From: Tigriopus japonicus
Lineage: Eukaryota > Arthropoda > Copepoda > Harpacticoida > Harpacticidae
DNA: 64,000 nt
Direction: 5' to 3'
NCBI GenBank assembly: GCA_010645155.1
Contig: JAAGOF010000046.1
Span: 333,887-397,886, forward strand
Below the pieces are notes generated by a model. The model was not told the DNA's origin and made no database searches. It saw only the letters and a program-made list of their open reading frames with translations. The position numbers and the translations under genes were made by a program. Shown piece by piece: positions 45,445 through 55,867 of this stretch (the stretch's first letter is position 1; the number at the start of each line of letters is the position of its first letter).

Positions 45445-45835
45445 TTCTCGGGTTTTTAACCGATACAAGGGAATGTTTTCCCTGTAAGTCATTCTGCGTT
45501 AACACGATAAAATATTTGGGCAGTTAATTTGTTAGAATTTGCCACTCTAGGGCAACCTTGAATGTAAGGTTGGTCAGGAATAGTTAACAAGAAACGATCT
45601 AGATCTCGCTTAAAACTTAACAACGGGTCATTTGAGCTGTAAAATCAACTGATAGAACTAGACAATAAATTGTATAATATCGGACCTCTGTTCATTACAG
45701 ACGATGATTTCAGAGTTTTAACTAGTTGTTTATCTGAGGGGTTGAACTTAAATTTGACATCACACGTAATCCCTCTTCTGTCGCTCAGACTAACCTTTAT
45801 CCCTGGGTTAGGACACTGTACAGTACTCAGAGAAG
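45445..45835 (-). mobile_element. LINE 3' end, minus copy of head-to-head pair
   Basis: Read on minus: TVQCPNPGIKVSLSDRRGIT, then RGPILYNLLSSSIS and, in another frame, FKRDLDRFLLTIPDQPYIQG. These are the last about 120 residues of a LINE ORF2. The tail ACATTCCCTTGTATCGGTTAAAAA lies at the low-coordinate end. It is diverged from the plus copy next to it, so the two are separate insertions or an old inverted duplication. Confidence 0.75.
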
Positions 45836-46165
45836 GTATGAAAGGTATCTGATACTGTATGTTTTCAAGAGCATTCATGGGCTCTGTCCTAACCCAGGAT
45901 TTAATATCAGTTGTAGTGATCGTAGAGGTTTTACGTGCGTTCTGAGAGCACCTCCAAATCCAATGGAGTCGAGGCTAGTTCGAACAATGAAGTCCTTCTC
46001 TCTTCTTTATCGGGCTCCTTCATTGTTCAATTTGTTACCCATTAGTCTTCGTCGGCAATATGTAGGAGCTGATCCTCTAACAGCATTTAAGGCAGGATTG
46101 GACAAATTTTTAAATACTATTCCTGACCAACCCACTATACAAATTTCCACTGTGTATACGTGAAC
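45836..46165 (+). mobile_element. LINE 3' end, plus copy of head-to-head pair
   Basis: Read on plus: YVFKSIHGLCPNPGFNISCS, then SFSLLYRAPSLFNLLPISLR and TAFKAGLDKFLNTIPDQPTI. This is the C-terminus of a LINE ORF2 in good condition (the last 66 codons from 45963 are open). The typical 3' tail is not seen after 46165, so this copy is truncated at both ends. Confidence 0.8.
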
Positions 46166-46597
46166 CATAATGGAGACGCTCTTCTCATGATTTGAATAAA
46201 TAGGGAAATAGGATTCAAACCATGCCATAACTAAAATGGCCATCTCTCCTTTACTCCATGGGGGAATATTTTAATTGTTGCATTTTCTTCTTCCCAAGAC
46301 TTTGGCAAATGGTCTGGTACCATTGAAATTGGAATGCCATTGAAATCATTAATCTCCGCAAAAGACTAGCCGTGTGAGATGACAGCTTCAAAATTTATCA
46401 TCTTTGCACTCATTCAAGAGAATATTTATATTTTACAGGATCTGTGCTTTATGAAACAAGGAATTATTATACTAATTTTCAGCTCAATTGAGCAACAGAG
46501 TCAAAAGTTAAACGCCTTTGAAATTCCGGCAAGCGAAGGCAGAAAATGGACTGGATCAACCTCTTTTTGCAAAATCTTGTAAGAAGAGGTAGAACTA
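46166..46597. other. short stretch without genes
   Basis: Nothing recognised between the LINE fragment and the fold-back mariner. Confidence 0.4.
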
Positions 46598-47292
46598 CTA
46601 GGTGGGGTGAAAAGTAACCTCCTTGACCGACAAAATGCAATCCTACAGCAAAATATACTAATAGTGCTTTGAAGTACGTTCATATTTAGGCATACGTTTC
46701 AAATTTCAATGGAGTATTGCCCCTTATTTTGTTTTGACAGCTCATTGATGATGACGTGTTTGGCATCATGTCGAAAATGGATCAACACGGTTTTCATTTA
46801 GTCTTAAAACAATATTTTTTACTAAGTAAAATGGCGAAGGAAGCAAAAGAAAAGTTTGATAAATGTAATGAGATAAATGCTCCGTCAGATCACACCATTA
46901 AATATTAGTTTTGCCACTTTCGTGGTCTCCAAAACTTCACTACCGATCAAAGACGTTGTCGAAGGCCCTCGGAAACAATTACTGATGAAAATGAAAAAAA
47001 GTTCAGTATAGTCTTAATGTTAGCTATCAGCTCACGCACCTTCACTTTCCGGTCAGCCAGCCCCATTTCATGCAATTTTTTGACGTTTTCATCCTTAAAA
47101 TCATCAGATTCATTTTCAGCATGATACCAAACACGTCAACATCAATGAGCTCTCAAAACAAAATGAAGGGCAATAATCCATTGAAATTTGAAACTTATGC
47201 TTAAATATGAATGAACTACAAGGCATTATAAGCATATTTTGCAATAGGATTGCATTTTGTCGGTCAAGGAGGTTACTTTTCACCCCACCTAG
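46598..47292. mobile_element. fold-back mariner derivative, 695 bp
   Basis: The left arm begins CTAGGTGGGGTGAAAAGTAA and the right end is its inverse. The arms match for about 190 bases and are flanked by TA at 46596-46597 and 47293-47294. CTAGGT fits the mariner end consensus. Each arm runs into the start of a mariner transposase gene: plus strand from 46768, and on the right arm an inverted ATG followed, after a deletion and frameshift, by DENVKKLHEMGLADRKVKVREL. So both ends derive from the same (5') end of a mariner, giving a palindrome instead of a normal 5'-to-3' element. Confidence 0.85.
46768..47020 (+). pseudogene. mariner transposase N-terminal fragment
   Basis: ATG at 46768, then MSKMDQHGFHLVLKQYFLLS, AKEAKEKFDKCNEINAPSDH and, after an in-frame stop at 46906-46908, RRPSETITDENEKKF. 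This order is the first about 80 residues (helix-turn-helix region) of a DD34D mariner transposase such as the mauritiana/irritans type. The catalytic domain is absent. Confidence 0.85.
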
Positions 47293-49438
47293 TAGCTCAT
47301 TTTTGACCTGCGCTTGCCTGAATTTCAAAGACGCATAACTTTTAACTCCGTCGTTTGATTGAGCTAAAAATTAGTAGACAAATTCTTTGTGATATAAAGA
47401 ACAGCTCTTGTAAGAAATAACAAATTAGCCAACATAGCCTATTGAAATCAAAACAAGAAATACAGTAGAACCAGAAATACACACGCAGGCTCAATATTGT
47501 TGCAGAAAGGATGGTACGCAACAAAAAAGTTCGATAAAATTGAGCTACAACTGCAACATTAGAAATAAAAGTTATGAAAGATATGAATGCGGTCCTTTGT
47601 AAGTCATGCAAGGTCGATTAAGCTTTCCTTATATCATGCCTTAGTTTCGGCATAGTGAGTTTCAACTACTGATGGAAAAAACAATCTTTCAATCTTTCTC
47701 ACGCGAGGTTGCTAGCTTTAGGTTTGCCATCACCCCTCACATAGTACATTTGCAAAATCAAGAAGCAAGTTCCTTCTACATAGCGCCCCTGAGCCAAAGA
47801 CGAATAAAGCAAGGGGTGCCACTTGCGCTCACCTTCAGAAGAAAGCCTTTTTCCTCATGGAATTCAACCGACAAATGAAAGACGCTGAAGGCTAATTGGC
47901 AGACCTAGTTGGGCAACCTATCGTGAATATGATTGAAGATTGGATTGTTTCCATCACTAGTTTCAACTAGATACACTAAGATAGATATTGGCATACGTAG
48001 GCTAACACACGGTGCCGATGATTCACGCTGGTGATTGGTCAAGAGCATTCAGTTGAACATTCAGCTAATTCTAACGAAGTTCAACAACAAACCAGAGTAC
48101 TTCTTCTTTGTTGATTTTGTAGTGATCTGACCTGGTGCTGGGGTTGCCAATTTTCTTAAGTGAAATCGTATTCCCCACTGTCTACCAGCCTTCATAAACA
48201 GGTTTTTTTCTTTAAGAAGCGACAAAAGGCAAGACATCCCTGACTTTCGTGACTTCTGAGCAGGGTTGCAAATCAACCTCAGATTCGTGTTTGCTCATAT
48301 ACCAGAGCTAAGCACCCATTCTCTAAGAGGTAACCCTACCCTGCCACCTCCCGTGAAAAAACTTGCGCAAGCCGAGATTTCACATCACTGAGATTTTGTT
48401 GTCAATCACCCGATTATGTGAATTAATCGGCCCCTGTTTAAACTCCACACTAGTTGAAATTCACTTTTTGCATATCGGGTTAATACCTTAAACACATTTC
48501 CAGCAGACTTGAGGATTTTCAATAACCAAACTGCCCTATCAGATGAGCGAAATAGTTTAGATGTGTTTCTTAGAAGAAAAGGTTCCTTTAATCATGAACT
48601 TCGGCTTCCCGCATGATGAATGACGTCACAGACAGTCCGTGCCGGGTCGGGCAATCATAGATTTGAATGCCAATCTCTGCCTTCTAGTATTTCTAGTTTC
48701 AACTATTTGAGGATCACTTCCAACAAGAGGCTGGCTGAAGTTAGAACAATTGGCACTTTCTGGCCCTGTCGACCTCTCTATCAATGGCTAATTCCTCCAC
48801 TACTCTAACCTTTGTGCTGTCTTTTTTTGGAAATCAAACAATGCACGTTCAAATAGAGCCCTTTTATGGGCTTAAGGTCTTCCGATGGACCAAGTCTATT
48901 GGTTCTTGGACCTTCCTGTCTAACTTTAAAAAATCCTGCTTACTAACAAAATTTTGCTCTACAGTAAGGGATTGATGAGGAGGGGAAGGGGCGACTACAT
49001 TGAAGTAGGACCTTGGGTGCCCATAGGAAAAAGTGGGAGGAGGAACCGGCTTATGGATGTTGGGGAGAAGGGTAGAAATAGGAATAGGTTTTGAGGTGAG
49101 GGAAGGGAAATGGGATAAGGAGTTGGGAGGAGGAAAAGGACGAGGAGGGGGGAGGCTGAAAGGATGAAATGTTCGGGGGATTGGTTGGGGATTGGATGCT
49201 TACCTATATCCATGTCTAGGAGACCCAGATTTTACTGGTCTTGGTTTCCTCTGAGTACCTCGCACATGAACCTGTCTACACTCCACGTAGAAACATGTCC
49301 CGCTACTCATTGATCTACGACACATGTACGGATGGAAGAAGGGGCACTCGACCTTTGAGCACCCTTTCTTGTTTTATTTCAGAAGCCCAAACTTCAACAA
49401 ATTTTGACACCACTTTGGGTGTTCAAAAGAGCTACAAC
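47293..49438. other. stretch without supported genes
   Basis: No gene is recognised. It holds copy 2 of the dispersed repeat (48380-48535). A purine-rich minisatellite-like stretch (about 48970-49190, GGGAGGAGG-type) is low-complexity. A 72-codon frame near 49241 has no known family. Confidence 0.4.
48380..48535 (-). repeat. dispersed repeat, copy 2 (inverted relative to copy 1)
   Basis: Reverse complement is similar to 19289-19470; shared blocks include GTGTGGAGTTTAAAC, CAGACTTGAGGATTTTC in this orientation and the GTGATTGACAA block. The copies are about 29 kb apart. Element class unknown. Confidence 0.6.
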
Positions 49439-49751
49439 CACAGACCATATAATGGCTAGACCTCGCTTCGTGCGAGAAAAAGGTGGACAACTTTGCTTCA
49501 TCAGCTGGTACATAACACTACACCCTAAAATGGTGGGAATTTCGAACTTTTCAAAATTTTGCCGCGTGGCCAAATCTTGAACAAACTCAACGTACCGAGT
49601 GTACTTTGTTCTTGACGCGAGCGAGCGTCGTTACTTCTGAGCACGCGGTCGCCCTGAGATTTTGAAGCTAGAGCAGCTGGGCCAAGTGGTATCACTTTTC
49701 TCTCGCCGACGGAACGGGCCAATGCGACATCTCGTCATTATATGATCTGTG
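49439..49751. mobile_element. hAT-type MITE, 313 bp
   Basis: Left end CACAGACCATATAATG and inverted right end CACAGATCATATAATG (one mismatch) are flanked by a perfect 8-bp duplication GCTACAAC at 49431-49438 and 49752-49759. There is no coding capacity. Confidence 0.9.
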
Positions 49752-49759
49752 GCTACAAC

Positions 49760-51273
49760 CTTTTCTATCCGGACTACAAGGCTGCCTTTTGTGGTCACGA
49801 CAGACTTCCTTACAAGCTAGATCTTCCTAGAGACGCGCTACTGAGAGACCGGCGAGGTTGGGACCGGCGTCAATGACGTCATTCAATTCACATCATGTGA
49901 TTGGCTGATCCCCTTTTGGGCGCCGTTTTCAACATTTCCAAACAGATGGAACCCTCAACAAGCCCTCGCTCAATCCAGTGCTTCCACATCTTACCTTGAA
50001 GCAGAACGTTTGCGTTTTTCTAGAGCCCAACCAAATGTGCTGTAAAGAGGGTTGATACTTCCAACTTGTATTTTCTATTCCAAAACCATTTTGAAAGTTT
50101 GCAATTTAAGACTCTGAACATTGGGTAAGGTCACTTGAAAAGGTTTCAGTGAAAATTCTATTTGACAATTTTTTACGTCCAAAGCATGGAAAGTCTGTTT
50201 ATTTGGAAATGTTTTTAGTTCAAAAAATCGTTTACTTTTCTCCATGGCGCTTGAGTCAAAACCTCGCCCGTCTCTCACTAGATCGTCTCTAGATCTTCCT
50301 GGACAATTTTTGGTTGAGCTACTTCAACCAACTCAACCTCAATCTCCTCCGTATTAGTGGAGTTGTCTACAGTTGAGTACACCTTTGAATCAACGAGCTT
50401 TCTGGTTAATTCAAACTGGGAAAATCAAAAGGTGGAAAAATGTTACGGGAAAATGTTGGTGGGAAAAAGTAAAAAAAGAGGATAAAAACCACGCAAAACC
50501 AGAAAAAAAAGAAAAAGAGCCTGTTCGAACTAATTATGCCCAACCTGGGGCAAAAGCAACCCAACTAGGGCAAGAAAGAACTATCCGACTCATTACGTAA
50601 ACAAAAGACAAGAAAAACAAACAAACGCTGACACCGGAAACTCAAACGTTGGATCTACAGAAAAACTCCTTTCGCGTCCTTTCCCAACGTTGGGACACCT
50701 ACTCAAAAAGGAAATTTCCAGAAGGGAAGCTCACAAAGGAAGCTAAAACCCTAGTTTTGAGTTCCAGTACAAAATATCTTGACTAGAAAACCCTGAAAAA
50801 GACCTTAAGAGCCAAGAAGAACCTGAAAGAGAATACACAAACAACAATACTGATAGAGAGTTACATGCTACTATAAAAATGATAAAACTAATTTAATAAT
50901 ATGGGACAGAAGAAAAGGCTAAAAAAATGGCTTACCTTGGATCCACACGACCACAACACAACACTACTGATGTGTTTCGAGTTGGATTTTTGGTCAAGTT
51001 TTGCCACTTTGGATTTTAAGGTCAAAAAGTTGACCCCCAACTAATCTTCTCAACAAGAGACGCCATAAAATTTGGCAGCACTGCCAACTCGAAATCCAAA
51101 AGTATAACTACTGATGGAACTCGAAATCGAACTAGTTCGAGTGTTGCCAAATTGGTCCCTGTTTAGGTCTTTTTAAAAACGTTAAATACAACCTGCCCTA
51201 ATCAACAATGATAAACTTCCGAGTAAAAAATGGCAGCACTCCCGGTTCGAAACACATCACTACACAACACCTA
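49760..51273. other. stretch without supported genes
   Basis: No gene is seen. The phrase CTCGAAATC(C/G)A with CTGATG and TTCGAG recurs around 50965-51260, suggesting another short inverted-repeat element (for example ACTACTGATG...CGAGTT and its complement), but I could not define its ends. Confidence 0.4.
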
Positions 51274-51281
51274 GTCCAAAC

Positions 51282-51758
51282 TAGAGCACTATAATAAAAG
51301 AGTACAGTCATAAAGTGCGCCATCTAGTGGATTTCATGCGGCAACAGCTCGCCGTTCCCATGATACACATATTTTTGAAGATTGCAACGGTCATTCATCA
51401 GTTATGGACAAACTAAAGTGCCTCAAATGTTGACTGAGTATTGTTAATGGACCTGTGGTGGTTTTTGGTTGAAATTATTAGTGAAATCCCTCTCAAAATG
51501 GCATGGAAATCTGACTATTATAAAGGTGATTTATGCATGATATATGTCAAAATTCATCAGAAAAACACTAAGGTATCATTTGGAGTTCGGCCATCAACAT
51601 TTTAGGCACTTTAGTTTGTCCAAAACTGATGAATGACCGTCGCAATCTTCAAAAATGTGAGTATCATGGGAACGGCGGGCTGTTGCCGCATGAAATCCAC
51701 TAGATGGCGCACTTTATGACTGTACTCTGTTAATTATAGTGCTAATTATAGTGCTCTA
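51282..51758. mobile_element. hAT-type MITE, 477 bp, long arms
   Basis: Ends TAGAGCACTATAAT and its inverse are flanked by a perfect 8-bp duplication GTCCAAAC at 51274-51281 and 51759-51766. Arms of about 140-150 bases are near-identical inverted copies (for example AAAGTGCGCCATCTAGTGG on the left and its complement on the right). The right arm has a tandem duplication of ATTATAGTGCTA at the very end. No coding capacity. Confidence 0.95.
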
Positions 51759-52008
51759 GTCCAAACCGGCCGAATTATCACAAGCAGCGCAAAACTCGCC
51801 ACAACAGACGGGAGAAGATTGAAATTTGGTTTTAAATAAGGGCCAAGGATATACAAGAAAAAGCCAGTTTAGTTTGTGAAAATGAGTTTTACACCTAGTA
51901 TCTTTTGGTGATTAATTTGAATCAGTTTGGTGCATCTGAGATAGTGTCATTGTAGTGGATTGATAATTTCTTCGTTGGTAATGTGCCATTGTGTGCTAGA
52001 GCTGTGCA

Positions 52009-52110
52009 TTGGATCCGAAAGGTCCCCAAAATCCAATCCGAACTTGATTTCTTTAATCCGAATCCGAATCCGACAGCTTCCATTCTATCCGAACGAATCC
52101 GAATCCGAAA
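52009..52110. repeat. (ATCCGA)-type degenerate tandem repeat
   Basis: ATCCGA is repeated about ten times with variation. It follows TAGAGCTGTGCATTGG at about 51997, which resembles a hAT terminus, but no matching second end was found. It may be a subterminal repeat of a truncated element. Confidence 0.5.
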
Positions 52111-52344
52111 ATTTGGTACTCAATTCAAATCCATGGCATGGTCACCTAGTGAGTCTTTGGTTCTTTCAAGAAAGTGACCACTAGCAATAACAAAAAATGA
52201 CCCAAAAACATTACTGAATTCCACATTTGACTCATCAAATGCATGGTTGACATTTGCCTGGTCCCACATTTCAAATGTTCCTGCACTTTTGTCCGCTCAA
52301 CAGTTGGCGACTGGAGACACATTTTTAGGCTTACACTCGGTCTA

Positions 52345-52600
52345 GTATTAATCAAAGTCAATGGGTCAACGAGATATTGATTAGCTGAGAAAGCGGTTTC
52401 GCAATAAAATCATTTACTCTTTTAAGTGCAAAACTCGACATTCCGTCAAAGCTTGTGCGAGATTTGCCAGCATTTTTTATGATGCAGAAGACCTCTAATC
52501 TACCCACTATTCTGAGATAGAATGTTCTAAAAAATTTTGGCAAGTTTTGAAAGAGATTTTTATGCGGTGTTTCACCAACATGAACGTGGAAAATGCCCAT
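52345..52600 (-). mobile_element. LINE reverse-transcriptase fragment
   Basis: The minus frame reads IIKNAGKSRTSFDGMSSFAL, then VNDFIAKPLSQLINISLTHG. The first part resembles the K-S-x-G-x-DG-I-S block and the second the PL-x-x-LIN-x-S-x-x-x-G block of LINE reverse transcriptase (upstream of the catalytic YADD). Only about 80 residues are present and both sides break off. It could be from the same LINE family as the 3' ends elsewhere in the window. Confidence 0.5.
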
Positions 52601-53399
52601 TTTTCATTTCATTTGCAAAATATCTCTCGGTTGTCGAAAAGTTTGGTTGAAATAAGCTTTTGACCCAAAAACTAAGCAAGGGCAATGGTGGAAACATTAC
52701 GCTTCCAAATCGAACCCGAAAACCATCTTCAGTTCTTGAACCTCTCAAAAATTGCAGAATCAAACCACGCCCGCAACATTGAGAGAGTAAGTCACAAACC
52801 CTCTTGCAATGTTGTGGACTCTTTAGATCAATGGCTGAAGTAGACGTAATGCCACATTTCTGAAATCTGGCGTATTTCTTGCCCAACTGAAACAAAATGT
52901 GTCAAGTAATTTGATAACTACAATAAAATTTGTTTACATTTTCAAACGGTTACACGACTCAACACAATCTTTGGTTTCTTTACGATCCGAACGTTGGTCA
53001 TAAACATTTTCAAAAGATTTTGACGTATGAAAATACTTTTTTTTCCACCGAAAAAGAATTCCGTGAAAGTAGGTTTGGGGAGATGGTTTTAGCTCAATGT
53101 TTTATTGGTAACGCTATTCTAATCCAGAACATAACCTTCAACTTTTTGACCACGTTTTCCTCCTTTGTTCTAAAGTTCTTTCGCTGTTTTCGTTCAACAA
53201 AGCCTATCTTAAAAACTACCAATTCATTTGGCATGATATCGTTAACTTTTTGGCATCAAACTCTTCAAACAGCAGAGCAACACCGCTGGTGGTCCAAACT
53301 TCAAAGTACACTTTCAAATTCGTTCAAGAATCCTGTTTCAAGCACTCGTTCCTGCCCAAAGTGTACAAGTGGCAATTATCAGAATCCCGACAAAAAATC
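52601..53399. other. stretch upstream of the APMAP-like gene
   Basis: A 168-codon open frame (52930-53436, plus) overlaps the 5' end of the APMAP-like gene in another frame and has no known family; probably chance. The promoter must be here but no core element is obvious. Confidence 0.35.
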
Positions 53400-54696
53400 A
53401 TGGGTGTATGGACAACAATCCGAGTGCTTGGCATAGCTCACTTATTTTTAATGTTTGCCCCCGTTTTCCCGCCTTTTGAGGTCACTTATGAGAGTTTAAC
53501 CTTCCACAAAAGGGCGTTTGATGGTCCTTTAACACCGAACGACATCTTGGATCAGGCTGAGATTTTGACCACAGCTGTGATTGGCTCAGAATTAGGCTTC
53601 TTTAAGGTATGTTTCTTGTTCAGATTTATTAGACAAACATCAGAAAGTTATTTTTATCCTTTAGGGACCGGAATCTTTGTTGGTCAAAGATAACTTTCTG
53701 TACACTGGAATCCAAGGAGGAAATATTGTTCGATTGGATCTGAAAAATCCCCAGAAGCCTTGGGAAACGGTTGTCAAAACTGGCCGACACTGCCTTGGCC
53801 AATATGAAGAGAACAAATGTGGACGACCTTTGGGGTTGGAATGGAATATTGATGGACACTTGATAGTTGCTGATGCTTCTCAAGGTTTAATGAAAGTTGA
53901 CATTGAGACTAAAAAAATCACGACTTTGGTGCCATCCACCTTGGATATCCAAGGCAAACAAAATCGTATCACCAACTTCGTGACTGTTGCCCGAGATGGC
54001 ACACTATATTATACGTCCTCATCCACTTTGTTTCATTTGGGTGAGGGTGTCTTGGAGTTCTTCTCCAGTGGATCTGGCCGCTTACTTCGTTATGATCCAA
54101 AAACAAATACGTCTAAAGTCTTGCTCAATGGTATATCTTTTGCCAATGGCGTTGCTCTATCCGAAAATGAGGATTTCATCTTGGTTAACGAGGTGGGAAA
54201 GGCCAGGATCATGAAATATCACCTGAAAGGAGATCTGGTTGATCAAGTTGAGACGATATTGGATACTCCGGGATCTCCAGATAATATTCGACGAGTGGGG
54301 AATGACCGCTATTTAATTGGTATCCCCAACCCATTGCTCCCGGATCGATTCAGTCTCGTGGCGGACCTTATTTTGAGGCATTCTTTTTTGACTCGTTGGG
54401 TCTCTCGGGTAACCTACGGGATAAAAATGATCCCGGAACTAATCAATCGATATGTCTTCGAACATGCGTGGCTTCAAAAGGCCTCATATTGGGCAGCTAA
54501 CTTCGAAGGCATCTTACCAATTTTACCCAAATATGGTTTGGTCATTGAGATCAATGGTGCTGGAATCATCTTGAGATCTTGGCATGGACCCAAGGGCCGA
54601 GTGCCATTTGTTTGTGAAGCCCTAACTCATGACGGTTACATGTATTTGGCCAGTCCATTCAATGAGTTCCTGGCCCGAGTTCGACTTGAAAAATGA
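53400..54696 (+). CDS. adipocyte plasma membrane-associated protein (APMAP)-like
   Basis: Two exons, 53400-53606 and 53665-54696, separated by a 58-bp phase-0 intron, encode 412 residues (human APMAP is 416). The N-terminus has one membrane segment (IRVLGIAHLFLMFAPVFP, about residues 7-24), so a type II single-pass protein. The rest is a strictosidine-synthase-like six-bladed beta-propeller: LLVKDNFLYTGIQGGNIVRL, CGRPLGLEWNIDGHLIVADA, ITNFVTVARDGTLYYTSSST, LLRYDPKTNTSKVLLNGISF, GVALSENEDFILVNEVGKAR and GSPDNIRRVGNDRYLIGIPN. The family is linked to arylesterase-type hydrolysis in animals, but the real substrate is uncertain. The ATG at 53400 is the first in its frame. The gene appears intact and converges with the latrophilin-like gene 1.2 kb away. 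Confidence 0.93.
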
Positions 54697-54893
54697 TCTG
54701 TCTTAAGAACGAAGACAAGAATCATCGTGACCACTTTATGCAGACTTTTTATAAAACAACGCCATGTGTGGCTTTCAAGATCTAAGATGAATTAACATGT
54801 ATTTTTATCATCTTTATTTAGAGCGCTAAATATCATCAAAAACTTCAGAAACATCGGTTATGAATTGGTATCACTTGCAGACGTTATTTTTGA

Positions 54894-54899
54894 AATAAA
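54894..54899 (+). promoter_or_regulatory. polyadenylation signal AATAAA
   Basis: A perfect AATAAA lies about 200 bases after the APMAP-like stop codon and is the best candidate for the end of its mRNA. Confidence 0.5.
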
Positions 54900-55867
54900 A
54901 ATATCTGCTTCAATGTAAACCAATTCAATGGCAATTGCTGCATTTTTTTTAAAATCTCAACAATCGTTGGAGGTTTTCATTGGGCCATTGCAAACGAATT
55001 TAAGCATTTTTAATGCTTGAAATTCCGAAGCTTTAATTCGACGGCTAAACCTCAAAAACATCAAAAGTCAATTATTAGTTATTAACTGATTACTAGTGAT
55101 GGACCGAAAGAGTTCTCGACCGAAATTACGGCTGAAAATTCGACATTTTTGACATTGATAATTACTCAACGTCATTAAGTTTAATTTGCATTTATATGAG
55201 TTTCTAACCACCTGCTTTCGGTTTTGGTCTCAGTAAAGCCCTCTTTCAGCTGAAACTTTCGATTTCAGTTAAGAGCCCTTTCTGTTCATCACTAATTGCT
55301 ACCATTTGTAGCCTTGCCTATGATATTGTAAACAATATTTTTTCACCTTGAATACCTTGAACTCTAGCATTAATCTTTAGGGTATCTGGTACCAAAGATG
55401 TTTTTAAATTAGGCTTTTATCTGAATTTTTAGTCCCATCCTCTGCATTTAATATAATGATTCCATGATGGAAAGTGTCGAAAGTTTGTCAAAACATAAGT
55501 TTTGGTTGTGAGTGCAAGATTTCAGAAACCACAGGGCTTTGAAAAACAGTGTGGTGTTGGAAAGAAATAAAATATCGTGCTAATTTCAGTGTTCTCTTTT
55601 TCAATTCTCCAACCTGCTGGAGACATTTGGTCCCAAATGGAACCAATCATTCTCAAGCGTGCATTCTTCTAGACATAATGACTAAAATTCTAAGAAAGTT
55701 GCCTCACACGTGCTTAATATCTACCATTGTTCTCAAAGCAAAAGTGTGCGAGGAATTTGATAGATGAGATCGTATATTTCAAACTTATGTAATTAAAAGT
55801 AATCCATTCGGCCAATCGTGATGGCATACGTGTTTTTGTGTGATTGAGATCATAAGTGATCCATTTC
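54900..55867. other. intergenic stretch between convergent genes
   Basis: AT-rich, no gene. I searched it on the minus strand for hydrophobic segments that could be further transmembrane helices of the latrophilin-like gene and found none. It must contain that gene's 3' UTR. Confidence 0.5.

Noticed and set aside
52930..53436. 168-codon plus-strand frame overlapping the APMAP-like start
   Set aside because: No family resemblance, and the overlapping APMAP-like frame has homology, a membrane segment and correct splicing, so this frame is taken as chance.
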